The notes below the pieces were generated by a model. That model was not told the origin of the DNA. It worked only from the letters and a program-made list of their open reading frames with translations, and made no database searches. A DNA stretch of 64,000 bases from Parabacteroides sp. FAFU027. GTDB lineage: Bacteria > Bacteroidota > Bacteroidia > Bacteroidales > UBA7332. Where the stretch lies: assembly GCF_022808675.1 (NCBI RefSeq), contig NZ_JAKZKV010000016.1, positions 26,808-90,807 on the forward strand, in the 5' to 3' direction. Positions within the stretch are counted from its first letter, which is position 1, and every line of letters starts with the position of its first letter. Below are positions 36,458 to 44,507 of this stretch, piece after piece. The translations under genes were made by a program, and so were the position numbers.

Positions 36458-37605
36458 ATACTACGTCCTGCTCTTGGTGTTGAATGCGTCAAAACTGTTG
36501 ATGCCGCAGATTCAGCCATTTTTTCAAAAGTGAATCCATCCTCATCTATCAAATAAACAATTGGCTGTGGAGCTTTCTTGTCTTTATTAACAGCTGTATT
36601 TCTAAAATGAGATTTACCAACCTTAGCAACGTATTCATCCTTTGCCTGATGACATGGAGGATTTGCGTCATTATCAAGAATTTCAACCGAAGATGAGATA
36701 ATTTCAGCACCTGTTGTTTTATAATCCAATACCTCCAAAGCATAATCTTTAGGATCTTTATTCTTGTCATAAGGAGTATCATTAAAAAACATCCACGAAC
36801 AATGATGTGGAGCCAAGAACAAGTCCCAGGTTAATTTATCTTGATTACCCTTTTCTTCTGATTTATCCTTAATCATTTGCCATACGTAATGGTCTGAATC
36901 TCCACTCATCATCAACCGAGAAACTATAGATCCATTTTTTACTGAAGAAAATCGCACTTGAAAAGCGATGCTTGCTGAGTTGTGATCATCGTCTAACTTT
37001 GAAGCTACCAAACTAGCTTTAAATGGAGCATGAATAAAAAGCGAGATAAATCCACTTGTTTTCCCATTAAATTTACTCACCAATTGACCAGGGATATAAT
37101 GCAATCCTTCGACAGTCTTGTCCTGATCATTATATCCAATTATCCTCAGTCGATTTCCATATTTATCAGCTTCTGTAGGATTAGTTTCAAAAAGCGTTCT
37201 GCGTCTTTTTGCTTCCTTGCGAATATCAACTGCCTCCTCACAAATATCATTTGCAAATACTCTTTGAGTAACCCACATCTCACCAATAATTATTTCTTCA
37301 TTTTTCCTATTGGAATCGTTGTAGTCCTGGGGGTTACCGGTATAATAATTAGTATCAAACCCCAAGCTGTGATCTAAATGAGGATGAGATAACACGAACA
37401 AATCCACAAAAGGGTTATTTGATGAATCCTTTTTCAACTCTTTTATTAGATCTTTCTTGACGTCAAAATTAGTAACGCCATTTGAATCAGTCTCACTCTT
37501 TTTTATTTGACAATCTACAATAATAGTTGTATCGTCTGCTCCTTTAATTAAAACATTGTCAGCATTTCCGACAGGATAAAATTTAATTTTGCTTTTATTG
37601 CTCAT
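36451..37605 (-). CDS. Metallo-beta-lactamase-fold hydrolase of the E2-E1-JAB operon
   Basis: A 384-residue MBL-fold protein. The metal-binding motif is H74-P-H-L-D-H79 in LSHPHLDHS; further ligands are the Asp in MMSGDSDHYVW and the His in FLAPHHCSW. Genes of this type recur beside prokaryotic E2/E1/JAB genes, and their substrate is unknown. I chose ATG 37605, because the fold begins directly after it (KIKFYPVGNADNVLI). An upstream start at 37668 would add 21 unconserved residues. It overlaps the E2-E1-JAB gene by 7 bp, so the proteins are made together. Confidence 0.85.
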   Translation of the reverse strand: MSNKSKIKFYPVGNADNVLIKGADDTTIIVDCQIKKSETDSNGVTNFDVKKDLIKELKKDSSNNPFVDLFVLSHPHLDHSLGFDTNYYTGNPQDYNDSNRKNEEIIIGEMWVTQRVFANDICEEAVDIRKEAKRRRTLFETNPTEADKYGNRLRIIGYNDQDKTVEGLHYIPGQLVSKFNGKTSGFISLFIHAPFKASLVASKLDDDHNSASIAFQVRFSSVKNGSIVSRLMMSGDSDHYVWQMIKDKSEEKGNQDKLTWDLFLAPHHCSWMFFNDTPYDKNKDPKDYALEVLDYKTTGAEIISSSVEILDNDANPPCHQAKDEYVAKVGKSHFRNTAVNKDKKAPQPIVYLIDEDGFTFEKMAESAASTVLTHSTPRAGRSIC

Positions 37606-37673
37606 TAGGATAATATTAGAATTTAAATAATGATGAGGGGTATTATAAGACCCCTCCAACTCGCTCATTAGCT

Positions 37674-37805
37674 CTATTTACTTTTCTTTTCTCGTTGAGA
37701 TAATGCACTACCCGCAACGCTTTTACTGGCTTTGCTAAAACGATTGTCCTGCAAAATTTTTGAAGCTTGCGTAGCCACTTGTTTTGATGTAACTTTTTTC
37801 GCCAT
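37674..37805 (-). CDS. 43-residue basic protein upstream of the MBL gene
   Basis: The minus strand reads from ATG 37805 to TAG 37674. The product is MAKKVTSKQVATQASKILQD followed by NRFSKASKSVAGSALSQREK and KSK. It is strongly basic, rich in Lys, Ser and Ala, and predicted to be helical. I recall similar short proteins in other bacteria, so it seems a real family. It lies 68 bp before the MBL start and on the same strand. With its many lysines it could be a modification target, an adaptor or a DNA-binding factor; none is proven. Confidence 0.68.
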   Translation of the reverse strand: MAKKVTSKQVATQASKILQDNRFSKASKSVAGSALSQREKKSK

Positions 37806-38213
37806 CTTTACATTGATTTATTTCCGAAATACTAACGGTTCGGAAAATTTCCGTCTGCACTTTCCAGCTGCAGAACACAGAGTGGATATAGTTAATTCAT
37901 GCAAAATACACTTAACAGCCAGCGAGAGTAAAATATATTATACTACCTTTGCGCAACTTTTCAAACAAGTATTATTCTACACGTTAGGTTGTTTACCACT
38001 ATAATCAACCAAAATCAAGTCGATAAATGCCAAGTTATCGACAAGACTTATCTAATCTCAAAATTAGTGCCAAATTGTTTTTTTGTCAGATTTGGCATCA
38101 ATTTTGTACTCCAGCACCACACCAATCTGCCATCTTGTCAGAGATATGCAATTAACAGAATATATAGAAGAACAAAAGTTGACTTATTCAACGCCGTATT
38201 CAGTTTCCTGATT
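37806..38213. other. Regulatory region of the 37.8-kb operon, no gene
   Basis: No gene is seen. Minus-strand TAATTTTG (CAAAATTA at 38059-38066) is a -7-like box. TGCCAAAT (38068-38075) and ATTTGGCA (38090-38097) form a perfect inverted repeat, and a third TGCCAA lies at 38028-38033, so a repressor site is possible. On the plus strand TACCTTTG (37944-37951) also fits a -7 box but no rightward gene follows. Confidence 0.5.
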
Positions 38214-38555
38214 CTATTTCTTTCTTTTTTTCTTCGACCTTTTCTTTTTCACCACAGATTTCTGAGGTGATTGGTTTATCATTGCATCCCAACTTCTAGC
38301 AATTCTAACCTCACTATTGGTTATATAATAGTGCGACTTACACTCAAAATTCCAATTTCCAATTGATGGATAAAGAGAAACTGATTTGCCATCAAATATT
38401 AGCTTCCACCCTTCTGGGGCAAGAGGTGTTACAACTTCATTGCCACAGCCACAAACACATTTGTGTATGGCTGTGCAATAAAGTATAGAAATATACAGAA
38501 CACCTTCTTCCAATACATCAGGGATTGTATCAACAAACTTATACTGTACAATCAT
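38214..38555 (-). CDS. DUF6527 protein of the multi-ubiquitin module
   Basis: A 113-residue protein. The C-x-C-x-C-G run (C33, C35, C37) followed by [37 protein letters not shown] sequence identifies DUF6527, which regularly accompanies multi-ubiquitin-domain proteins and E1 genes. The cysteines and the CxSH pair suggest zinc binding. The C-terminus is very basic ([11 protein letters not shown]), so it may contact nucleic acid or membrane. I set the start at ATG 38555; the frame also has an upstream TTG (38564). It overlaps the E1 gene by 17 bp. Biochemical role unknown. Confidence 0.85.
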   Translation of the reverse strand: MIVQYKFVDTIPDVLEEGVLYISILYCTAIHKCVCGCGNEVVTPLAPEGWKLIFDGKSVSLYPSIGNWNFECKSHYYITNSEVRIARSWDAMINQSPQKSVVKKKRSKKKRKK

Positions 38556-39717
38556 CGTTAGCAAGTTGTGAAACGTTTATTGAATAAGAAGAATTATGTT
38601 CTTGTCTTAAATCCTGATAGAAACCACTCAACTTTTTCCATTTAACAACAGCCATAATTGCATTTAAAGCGTTTAAGTCTGCGATTTGGATGTTAGACGC
38701 ATATTCGTTATTAATATCATCACCACAAGAAATACGGTCAAATAAATGATCGTTTTTATCTGGGGTGCCAGTTGTTACTCTAACACTACCTATCAAACAA
38801 TCATCAACAAGATTAACCCCCAAGCCAACATCTATAAATGGGATATTTAATTTGAGCAAATATTGAATAATAGATTTCTTCACAGAATCTTTGTCTATTG
38901 CGATAAAGACATACGACATCCCTTGTAGAACATCAATATTATCAACACCGATGTAAGTATTATGAGAAAATATATTCAAATGCATCCTTGAGTATATCTC
39001 TTCATAATACTGCGTTTTGGGTTTTCTCTGATTCAAATCATCAGAAGAGGCGGCACCTGGCGACCTAAAGGCATTATGTAATAAGAATTCATCACCATCA
39101 AAAAGATGAATTTCTTTTACAGGTGTCTTTGCAACAAAATCTAAAATATACGCACCGGTTCCTCCTAAACCAATTATTGCTATTTTTTGACCTTTAAATT
39201 TCGCTGAGATATGATTGATATTTGCACGACTTGAGTTCGTATCCAAATATCGAAAAACCGCATCTTCATTTTCATCTACTATGACTTTGAAAGTCTTCTC
39301 TGTGACAGAGCTGTCGATTGATTTAGCTGGAGCTGATATAATTTCTGCATACCTTGACATTTTACAATAATAGTCAGGATAACCATTTTGAGGCTTGTTT
39401 GAGAATGAATGGTTAATAACAAGATCGTCTTGTAATCTCTGAGTATTACTGGCATGTTGAATTGCAGTTATTTTGCTACCATCTTTATTACATGGATGTT
39501 CTCCAATGAAATATGCAACATGGCTACTTGGAGGTGCGGTGGTTGTTGTGTTTCGTAAATTAAGGTCACTAACCAGGACTCCGTATTTTATCTCTTGGGC
39601 TTGATTTACATAGGGTATGTGGTGGATAAGTAAATATCCACCTTTTATTTGAATTTCATACCCCAAATCCCTGAGTTGCTTCAAATCAGGACTACGATCT
39701 ATTAGTTGCTGTGACAT
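38539..39717 (-). CDS. ThiF/E1-like adenylating enzyme with an N-terminal accessory domain
   Basis: A 392-residue protein. Residues about 175-385 are a ThiF/E1 domain with the nucleotide loop G183-L-G-G-T-G188, the D207/D209 pair in HLFDGDE and R218. Residues 1-170 form the DUF6791-type region that usually precedes this E1 branch; C76 (GEHPC) could be catalytic. No clear E1 Cys like that of the triple-fusion protein is evident, so thioester transfer may be done by the N-terminal domain or another partner. It overlaps the ubiquitin-like gene by 26 bp and the DUF6527 gene by 17 bp, so the three form one operon. Confidence 0.88.
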   Translation of the reverse strand: MSQQLIDRSPDLKQLRDLGYEIQIKGGYLLIHHIPYVNQAQEIKYGVLVSDLNLRNTTTTAPPSSHVAYFIGEHPCNKDGSKITAIQHASNTQRLQDDLVINHSFSNKPQNGYPDYYCKMSRYAEIISAPAKSIDSSVTEKTFKVIVDENEDAVFRYLDTNSSRANINHISAKFKGQKIAIIGLGGTGAYILDFVAKTPVKEIHLFDGDEFLLHNAFRSPGAASSDDLNQRKPKTQYYEEIYSRMHLNIFSHNTYIGVDNIDVLQGMSYVFIAIDKDSVKKSIIQYLLKLNIPFIDVGLGVNLVDDCLIGSVRVTTGTPDKNDHLFDRISCGDDINNEYASNIQIADLNALNAIMAVVKWKKLSGFYQDLRQEHNSSYSINVSQLANDDCTV

Positions 39718-40180
39718 TGAAAATCATTTTATTAGTTACTACCACTGTATCCCCTTTCACCATTGAGCTCTCTGGGTTTTGCGATGGACCATTGGTATAA
39801 TTTACAGTATACACAATGGATTCACTTTCAGCGTAATTCTCAAACGCTAATATTGCGACCTGTTCATAGCTTATTGTTTGCTCTGACCATTTCTTCTCAC
39901 GCCCATTTACTATAATGGTATAAATCTTCGCTTTAGAATAGAAACGCTCTAATCCTGGTCTTGCTAAATCGACATTAGTTTCGATTTGGATTAATTCATC
40001 ATCCCACGGGTTTTTAATTGCGAGATATAACTCCTCATTCTCTGGAATATTTCCCAGGGTTCTCACTTCGGCTCCAGTGATATACTGCTGATGCCATTCG
40101 TAGTTTTGTTGGTTAATAACTAAACGAAGAACATGTTTTCCATTTCCTTTGTCTTCGTTTTTCTGTAAAAAATCGTTCAT
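39692..40180 (-). CDS. Tandem ubiquitin-like (multi-ubiquitin) protein
   Basis: A 162-residue protein with two beta-grasp repeats: about residues 17-80 (from HVLRLVINQQNYEWHQQYITG) and about 85-160 (from YTIIVNGREKKWSEQTISYE). The segments (I/V)NG or NQQ-x-W, followed by ITG or ISY and a core of strands, match the multi-ubiquitin family. The C-terminus is FNVTATNRS, without a terminal diglycine, so conjugation would need processing or a different chemistry. It is the first gene of the E1/DUF6527 operon and diverges from the sigma factor gene, with 174 bp between. Confidence 0.88.
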   Translation of the reverse strand: MNDFLQKNEDKGNGKHVLRLVINQQNYEWHQQYITGAEVRTLGNIPENEELYLAIKNPWDDELIQIETNVDLARPGLERFYSKAKIYTIIVNGREKKWSEQTISYEQVAILAFENYAESESIVYTVNYTNGPSQNPESSMVKGDTVVVTNKMIFNVTATNRS

Positions 40181-40282
40181 AAAATATTGAATTTAATTGG
40201 CCTCCACTTGCTTGAAGAAGAAATATGGGGAGGTCTCATACATCTTCTTTTTGATGTTTTATATATGTTCAACTGAAAGTTG

Positions 40283-40290
40283 TACATTTG
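40283..40290 (+). promoter_or_regulatory. -7 box for the sigma-factor gene
   Basis: TACATTTG fits TAnnTTTG and lies 65 bp before the ATG at 40355. Upstream at 40267-40285, GTTCAACT-GAA-AGTTGTAC is an imperfect palindrome that could bind a regulator. Confidence 0.5.
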
Positions 40291-40308
40291 TAAACACGCC
40301 ACATAATA

Positions 40309-40341
40309 ACTACTAAAATCGTTCCAACGGTTTTTAGTAGT
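40309..40341. repeat. Inverted repeat between the divergent operons
   Basis: ACTACTAAAA (40309-40318) is matched perfectly by TTTTAGTAGT (40332-40341), and the centre CGTTCCAACG can also pair. It may be an operator for the divergent promoters, or a leader hairpin of the sigma-factor transcript. Confidence 0.7.
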
Positions 40342-40354
40342 ATAATGAATAAGT

Positions 40355-41035
40355 ATGTCACATTGGAAGGATTACGAAACAACACCAACCTACGAGCTTG
40401 TAGAATTAATAAAGAAAAGAAAAGAGCCATCTCATGAAAGCATATCAAGAGCGGCGTTTCAGAGCTTTGTATTTCGGTTTTCAAATGATCTCACTCAAAA
40501 AACAGAGATTATTTGTAAAAGTTGGAAGCTCTCGGCTGAAGAAGCATCAATCATAGCGAACCGTACTTTTAAAAAATTCTGGAAACACGCTTCTTTTAGC
40601 GAAGCTAAGGCTAAACATATAAACCCAGACAAAGCAATACTATTTTATTTATATGGAATTGCCCATAACGAATTGGTTGATTATCATAATGAAAAGAACG
40701 GAATAAATATCTACCCATATGATGGCTCAGAAGAAATTGTATGGGATTTCCCTGAAATTGAATGCGATCAAGAAAATATGGGGTTTAGTATAACAAATGA
40801 ACATTATAAAATTGTCAAGTTTGCATTATCGAAACTCACAGAAAAACATAAAATAATTTTCCTCACATATTCAACCTATGAACGTAATGGACGAAAGCTT
40901 CCTCGTCACCTACTTCAAAAATTGAGAACAGAACTTGGGTTAACTCAAGATACAATCAGATACTACAAAAATGAAGTCTTTAACAAGGTAACCGAATGCT
41001 TAGAATTAAATGAACTCAACAAGAAAACAAAATAA
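40355..41035 (+). CDS. ECF-like RNA polymerase sigma factor
   Basis: A 226-residue sigma-70-family protein. Region 2 lies in about residues 30-120 (from AFQSFVFRFSNDL through FLYGIAHNELVDYHNEKNG) and region 4 in about 160-220 (ALSKLTEKHKIIFL and the helix-turn-helix LGLTQDTIRYYKNEV). A long linker joins them. It is divergently transcribed from the ubiquitin-like operon and overlaps the next gene by 26 bp. It could drive the conjugation operons or other island genes. Nothing in the sequence shows which promoters it recognises. Confidence 0.78.
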   Translation: MSHWKDYETTPTYELVELIKKRKEPSHESISRAAFQSFVFRFSNDLTQKTEIICKSWKLSAEEASIIANRTFKKFWKHASFSEAKAKHINPDKAILFYLYGIAHNELVDYHNEKNGINIYPYDGSEEIVWDFPEIECDQENMGFSITNEHYKIVKFALSKLTEKHKIIFLTYSTYERNGRKLPRHLLQKLRTELGLTQDTIRYYKNEVFNKVTECLELNELNKKTK

Positions 41036-41804
41036 CGAACAGGCTATCAACTGCCTCATGAGTTCTTTAGGTTTCCTATACCCAAAAACTAAAAAAGAAC
41101 TCGAGCAATTTAATGAATTGCATTCTGATTTTGAATATGAATTAGATGGATCTGAAATTGACATTGATTCTATTTTTAATGAAGTTAAAAACGAAGAGTC
41201 TATTGTCTTAGTAAAATTAGAAGAGAGAAAATCTACTAAAAATATTTATTTCAAACGAGCTGTACTTGCTGCTGAAATAGCAAGTCAACTACATAATGAA
41301 CCTACATTTGGCCACGTAAAATTTCAGAAGATAGTTTACCTATGCGAAGAACTTAATAATATGTGTCTTAGCGAAAGATATGCAAAACAAACAGCAGGAC
41401 CATATGATAGAAAGTTTATGCATACAATTGATTCTGAATTTGAGAAACAAAAGTGGTTTAAGGTTGAGAAAGTAAATAGAGGCACTTATGAACAATATGT
41501 TTATATACCTCTTGATGGTTTACACAAATACAAACAGTATTATCAAAATTACTATTCTCAAGAAAACGAAAATATTCAATACATTATTCGTACATTCAAA
41601 AAGAGAAAAACAAACGATGTAGAACTTGTTGCGACTATATATGCTTGTTGGATTGAAGTAATTAAACGAAAAGATTTTTTTTCAGAAGGATTAATCATCA
41701 ACCGTGTTTATGATTGGGCCAAAGAAAAAAAGAAGTTCTCAGAATCAGATATAAGAAGTGCTATTTATTGGATGCGAGAAAATGGATTTGCACCAATAAA
41801 ATAA
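41010..41804 (+). CDS. Panacea/SocA-like domain protein, partner of the sigma factor
   Basis: A 264-residue protein. The N-terminal 75 residues are acidic and helical. Residues about 80-190 resemble the Panacea (DUF4065/SocA) domain: AAEIASQL, FGHVKFQKIVYLCE and KQTAGPYDRKF. The C-terminal part ends with a helical region (YDWAKEKKKFSESDIRSAI). Panacea domains often act as antitoxins or proteolytic adaptors; with an overlapping sigma factor, an anti-sigma or adaptor role is possible. The overlap of 26 bp means translational coupling. Confidence 0.6.
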   Translation: MNSTRKQNNEQAINCLMSSLGFLYPKTKKELEQFNELHSDFEYELDGSEIDIDSIFNEVKNEESIVLVKLEERKSTKNIYFKRAVLAAEIASQLHNEPTFGHVKFQKIVYLCEELNNMCLSERYAKQTAGPYDRKFMHTIDSEFEKQKWFKVEKVNRGTYEQYVYIPLDGLHKYKQYYQNYYSQENENIQYIIRTFKKRKTNDVELVATIYACWIEVIKRKDFFSEGLIINRVYDWAKEKKKFSESDIRSAIYWMRENGFAPIK

Positions 41805-41879
41805 TTTGTTGTGTCTCTATATTAACGAACGACTAAAGAAAGACTAAAAAGGAAACAAACAACTTTGTCTTTAACCATT

Positions 41880-41915
41880 GTCTGCAATCTAGCATGATTG
41901 CAGACTTTTATTTTT
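41880..41915 (+). terminator. Terminator after the sigma/Panacea pair
   Basis: GTCTGCAATC (41880-41889) pairs perfectly with GATTGCAGAC (41896-41905), followed by TTTTATTTTT. Confidence 0.9.
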
Positions 41916-41924
41916 AATAAAGCC

Positions 41925-42704
41925 ATGCAAGAAAGAGATCAACTAGACGATGAAAAGCTAAGCTATGTAATTGATGCAATGATATCGTTGCTTTCAACAA
42001 TTGAATATGATGCAGAAGAACCATACGAAGACTTTAGTTATCATTATGTAGATCAGTTTAGAAGGAGATATAAGGAAAATCTAAAGCAGAAATTTTGCTA
42101 TGACCAATATTTAAAAGAACCCAATATTCAGAATGCTTTGAAAGCATTAGATCTAGATCCAGAGAAATTCTGGTACTTGCTAATGTTCGTATATGACTAT
42201 TGTGAAGGTTATTGTATTAAGGGGATAGATTTTAAAGATACACCTGAGACACAATTAAAAAGATTCACAACCAGCATCGAACAACATCGCGAGAAAGTAG
42301 AATCTATTACTTTAAAGATCAAGGGAAAACATAGTATCACAATTGACAATATCACTGCGATAAAATACATTTACTTATTATGTAGAGATGGATTGCAAGA
42401 AATAGAAAATGGCAGTCTTATGCGACAAGGAGAGTGGTTCGATCATGGTGATAGATCTGGTGCAGAACCCGTTTCTATTCAAATCTACTATTTCTCAAAG
42501 ACTTTATTAGACATATTGGATAAAGTGCTTAAAATTGATACAAGGGCTAAAAAAGATGGGAACAAAAGAGCGCTTATTGTAGACTTAATTCTTTTTACTG
42601 GAATATATACTGATGAAACCAAATTAACTGCATCACATATATCAGGTTATCTGAGTAAATACAAAGATTATAACAAAAGTAGGCTCAATTGCTACTACAG
42701 TTAG
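41925..42704 (+). CDS. Uncharacterised helical protein of the island
   Basis: A 259-residue protein that I do not recognise. It is acidic, helical and cytosolic, with no signal peptide. A conserved-looking centre is QGEWFDHGDRSGAEPVSIQIYYF. The C-terminal segment (DGNKRALIVDLILFTGI) may be a helical bundle. I chose ATG 41925, since an in-frame TTG upstream lies in the terminator stem. Base composition matches the island, and it lies between two terminators, so it is its own unit. Confidence 0.68.
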   Translation: MQERDQLDDEKLSYVIDAMISLLSTIEYDAEEPYEDFSYHYVDQFRRRYKENLKQKFCYDQYLKEPNIQNALKALDLDPEKFWYLLMFVYDYCEGYCIKGIDFKDTPETQLKRFTTSIEQHREKVESITLKIKGKHSITIDNITAIKYIYLLCRDGLQEIENGSLMRQGEWFDHGDRSGAEPVSIQIYYFSKTLLDILDKVLKIDTRAKKDGNKRALIVDLILFTGIYTDETKLTASHISGYLSKYKDYNKSRLNCYYS

Positions 42705-42726
42705 TCTGTATTTTCAAAAAAAGGAG

Positions 42727-42777
42727 TCCCACTTTCTTTAATCGCTTTTAAGAGATAAAGAAATGTGGGATTTTTTT
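42727..42777 (+). terminator. Rho-independent terminator
   Basis: TCCCACTTTCTTTA (42727-42740) pairs with TAAAGAAATGTGGGA (42756-42770, one bulge), followed by seven T. Confidence 0.85.
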
Positions 42778-42814
42778 ATCTCCTATACTGCTGTCCAAAC
42801 AAGCCAACTTTGCA

Positions 42815-43747
42815 ATGTCAATAAGACGCAAAATTAAAACAGTAAATAAGATGGAATCAGTAGTTTTTTTCAGTCGTGATATTAATCGCGATATCAACAA
42901 GTCTCATGTGAAAGAGCAATACTATCGTTTAAAGCTTGATGGTTTCGTTCCTGAAATTAATCAGATTGAATACTTAACAGGAGATGTTACTCAAAAATGC
43001 CAGTTAGAAAAAATAGAGATTATCCCAGTTGACTCTAACAAAGGCATCTCATTATCTAACTGGGAAATAAAGCGTACTCAAATCCCCTGGGGTGAATCCT
43101 TAAAAGCTTTAGTCGATGGTCAACATAGGTATATTGCCCTTCTTTTACTCAAAGAAATCGAACCAGAATTGTATTCAAATTTCGATTTTGAAGCAGCCAG
43201 TAAGAAATGTAATCTACCGGAAATTTTTTCAATACCTGAATTTATTGCTAAAAAGAATAGTGGTAGAGCATGGACCCCTGAAGACGATGGCGCAATAGAC
43301 CGGCCATCTGGCGATGAGTATGTTGATATGATTGCTGCTATATACAAAAAAGAGAATCTACCCCCACAAGTTTGTTATGACATATATTCCTTACGAACAG
43401 GTATTTTAAAAGTTAGTCTAGTAAAAAAAATGAGAGACGGGCTTCGAAAATTGCCAAAGTCGATTGAATTGAATGAAAGTTCAATGACAGAAGGAGATAA
43501 AATATACCAGGCACTCAAAGAAAATGAGTTTATGTTTGAACGATATAATAACACTAAATTCAGCGGAGGAATGAAAATGTTTTATAAAGAATCTGGGATA
43601 CCGATTGATAAACTGGTTGAGTTGATTTCAAAAATCAACATAGACAAATGGGGAGCTTGTTTCACTGTTAAACCTGGAAATACTGCTGAGGCTAGATTTT
43701 ATAAAGATGGGTTTACTAAACTTCGGGAATTAGTCAATCAGGAATAA
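42815..43747 (+). CDS. DGQHR-domain protein (DndB-like superfamily)
   Basis: A 310-residue protein with the DGQHR signature: ALVDGQHRYIALLLL near residue 100. This superfamily includes DndB, the regulator of phosphorothioate DNA modification, and ParB-like relatives. No dnd genes (A, C, D, E) are present in the island. Residues about 40-95 form a mixed alpha/beta region and the C-terminal half is helical. The gene lies between two terminators. ATG 42815 is the first; ATG 42851 (residue 13) is possible. The role is unknown. Confidence 0.8.
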   Translation: MSIRRKIKTVNKMESVVFFSRDINRDINKSHVKEQYYRLKLDGFVPEINQIEYLTGDVTQKCQLEKIEIIPVDSNKGISLSNWEIKRTQIPWGESLKALVDGQHRYIALLLLKEIEPELYSNFDFEAASKKCNLPEIFSIPEFIAKKNSGRAWTPEDDGAIDRPSGDEYVDMIAAIYKKENLPPQVCYDIYSLRTGILKVSLVKKMRDGLRKLPKSIELNESSMTEGDKIYQALKENEFMFERYNNTKFSGGMKMFYKESGIPIDKLVELISKINIDKWGACFTVKPGNTAEARFYKDGFTKLRELVNQE

Positions 43748-43782
43748 AGAGAATGTGGTTGTAAGAGACATCTACATATCAG

Positions 43783-43824
43783 GAAGCTGTTTGCCGTATA
43801 AAGACAAACAGCTTCTTTTTTTTT
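43783..43824 (+). terminator. Rho-independent terminator after the DGQHR gene
   Basis: GAAGCTGTTTG (43783-43793) pairs perfectly with CAAACAGCTTC (43805-43815), followed by nine T. Confidence 0.93.
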
Positions 43825-44180
43825 CAGAAAAGAGTATTACTAAACCCACCACTGATATTATCCCCAACTAATAAATCATTTGCCATTTCTAGTTTAGCAT
43901 CTAGTAACCAATCAGTTTTACTCTGTTATAACAGTTCACCAGATTCAAAACCTACATTCTACAAAAAGAACTTTATACAACAAAATGAATTTCAATATTG
44001 TTACTATAATAATTTGACTTCCTTTCTTCTACACTCATCGCATTTTATTTGGCTTAATAAACGTATCGCAAATTAGCCTATGTATTATGATAAATATTCA
44101 TCTATGGTTGGATATTGCATTAGAACCTCTTTTTATAAGTAACAAAAAGCACAGTACTAATCATATTAAATTTAATCATT
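43825..44180. other. AT-rich intergenic region, no gene seen
   Basis: No reading frame or clear repeat of note lies here. It must hold the promoter of the envelope operon, but no good TAnnTTTG box is visible near the start at 44181, so this operon may use an unusual promoter (for example the island sigma factor). Confidence 0.5.
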
Positions 44181-44507
44181 ATGGCATTTTTAGAAACAGA
44201 TCAAATTAAAGAAATTGCAAAATGCGCTCTAAAAGAAGTCGCTGATTTTTCAGGAGATATTGATTCTTTTGAATTTAAACAATTTCAGGAATATCACAAA
44301 ACGGTATTTCTCACCAAGCTTAAGGAGTTAATAAACAAACTCCCTTATTATGGTGTAGATAGCAAAGTTAACCCTGAGAAATATTACGATGTGCCACTTT
44401 CGAAAGACACATTAAATACCTGGGCTTCGGTGAAAGACTGCATTAACTATGTTTATGAGAATCAAACCGTAAAAAAAAGGGACCCAAATAAAGTACAGTT
44501 CTTATGA
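44181..44507 (+). CDS. Small cytosolic protein, first gene of the envelope operon
   Basis: A 108-residue protein without signal peptide. The C-terminal NTWASVKDCINYVYENQ resembles the end of acyl carrier proteins (xxTVKDAVxYI), and D28-S29 in GDIDSFEF recalls the DSL site where phosphopantetheine is attached. The spacing between these parts is too long for a normal carrier protein, so the likeness is weak. The stop overlaps the ATG of the next gene (ATGA). I cannot assign a family. Confidence 0.55.
   Translation: MAFLETDQIKEIAKCALKEVADFSGDIDSFEFKQFQEYHKTVFLTKLKELINKLPYYGVDSKVNPEKYYDVPLSKDTLNTWASVKDCINYVYENQTVKKRDPNKVQFL

Noticed and set aside
36451..37605. MBL gene as an antibiotic beta-lactamase
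   Set aside because: Only the general fold and the HxHxDH motif match; its overlap with the E2-E1-JAB gene points to a role in that pathway.
33528..40180. Standard CBASS system
   Set aside because: No CD-NTase and no recognisable cyclic-nucleotide effector is present, although the E2/E1 and JAB parts are related to Cap2 and Cap3.
41898..41924. Upstream TTG start of the 259-residue protein
   Set aside because: It lies in the terminator stem 41880-41915; ATG 41925 follows.
42815..43747. DndB as a full phosphorothioation locus
   Set aside because: No dndACDE genes are in the window, so only the domain can be named.
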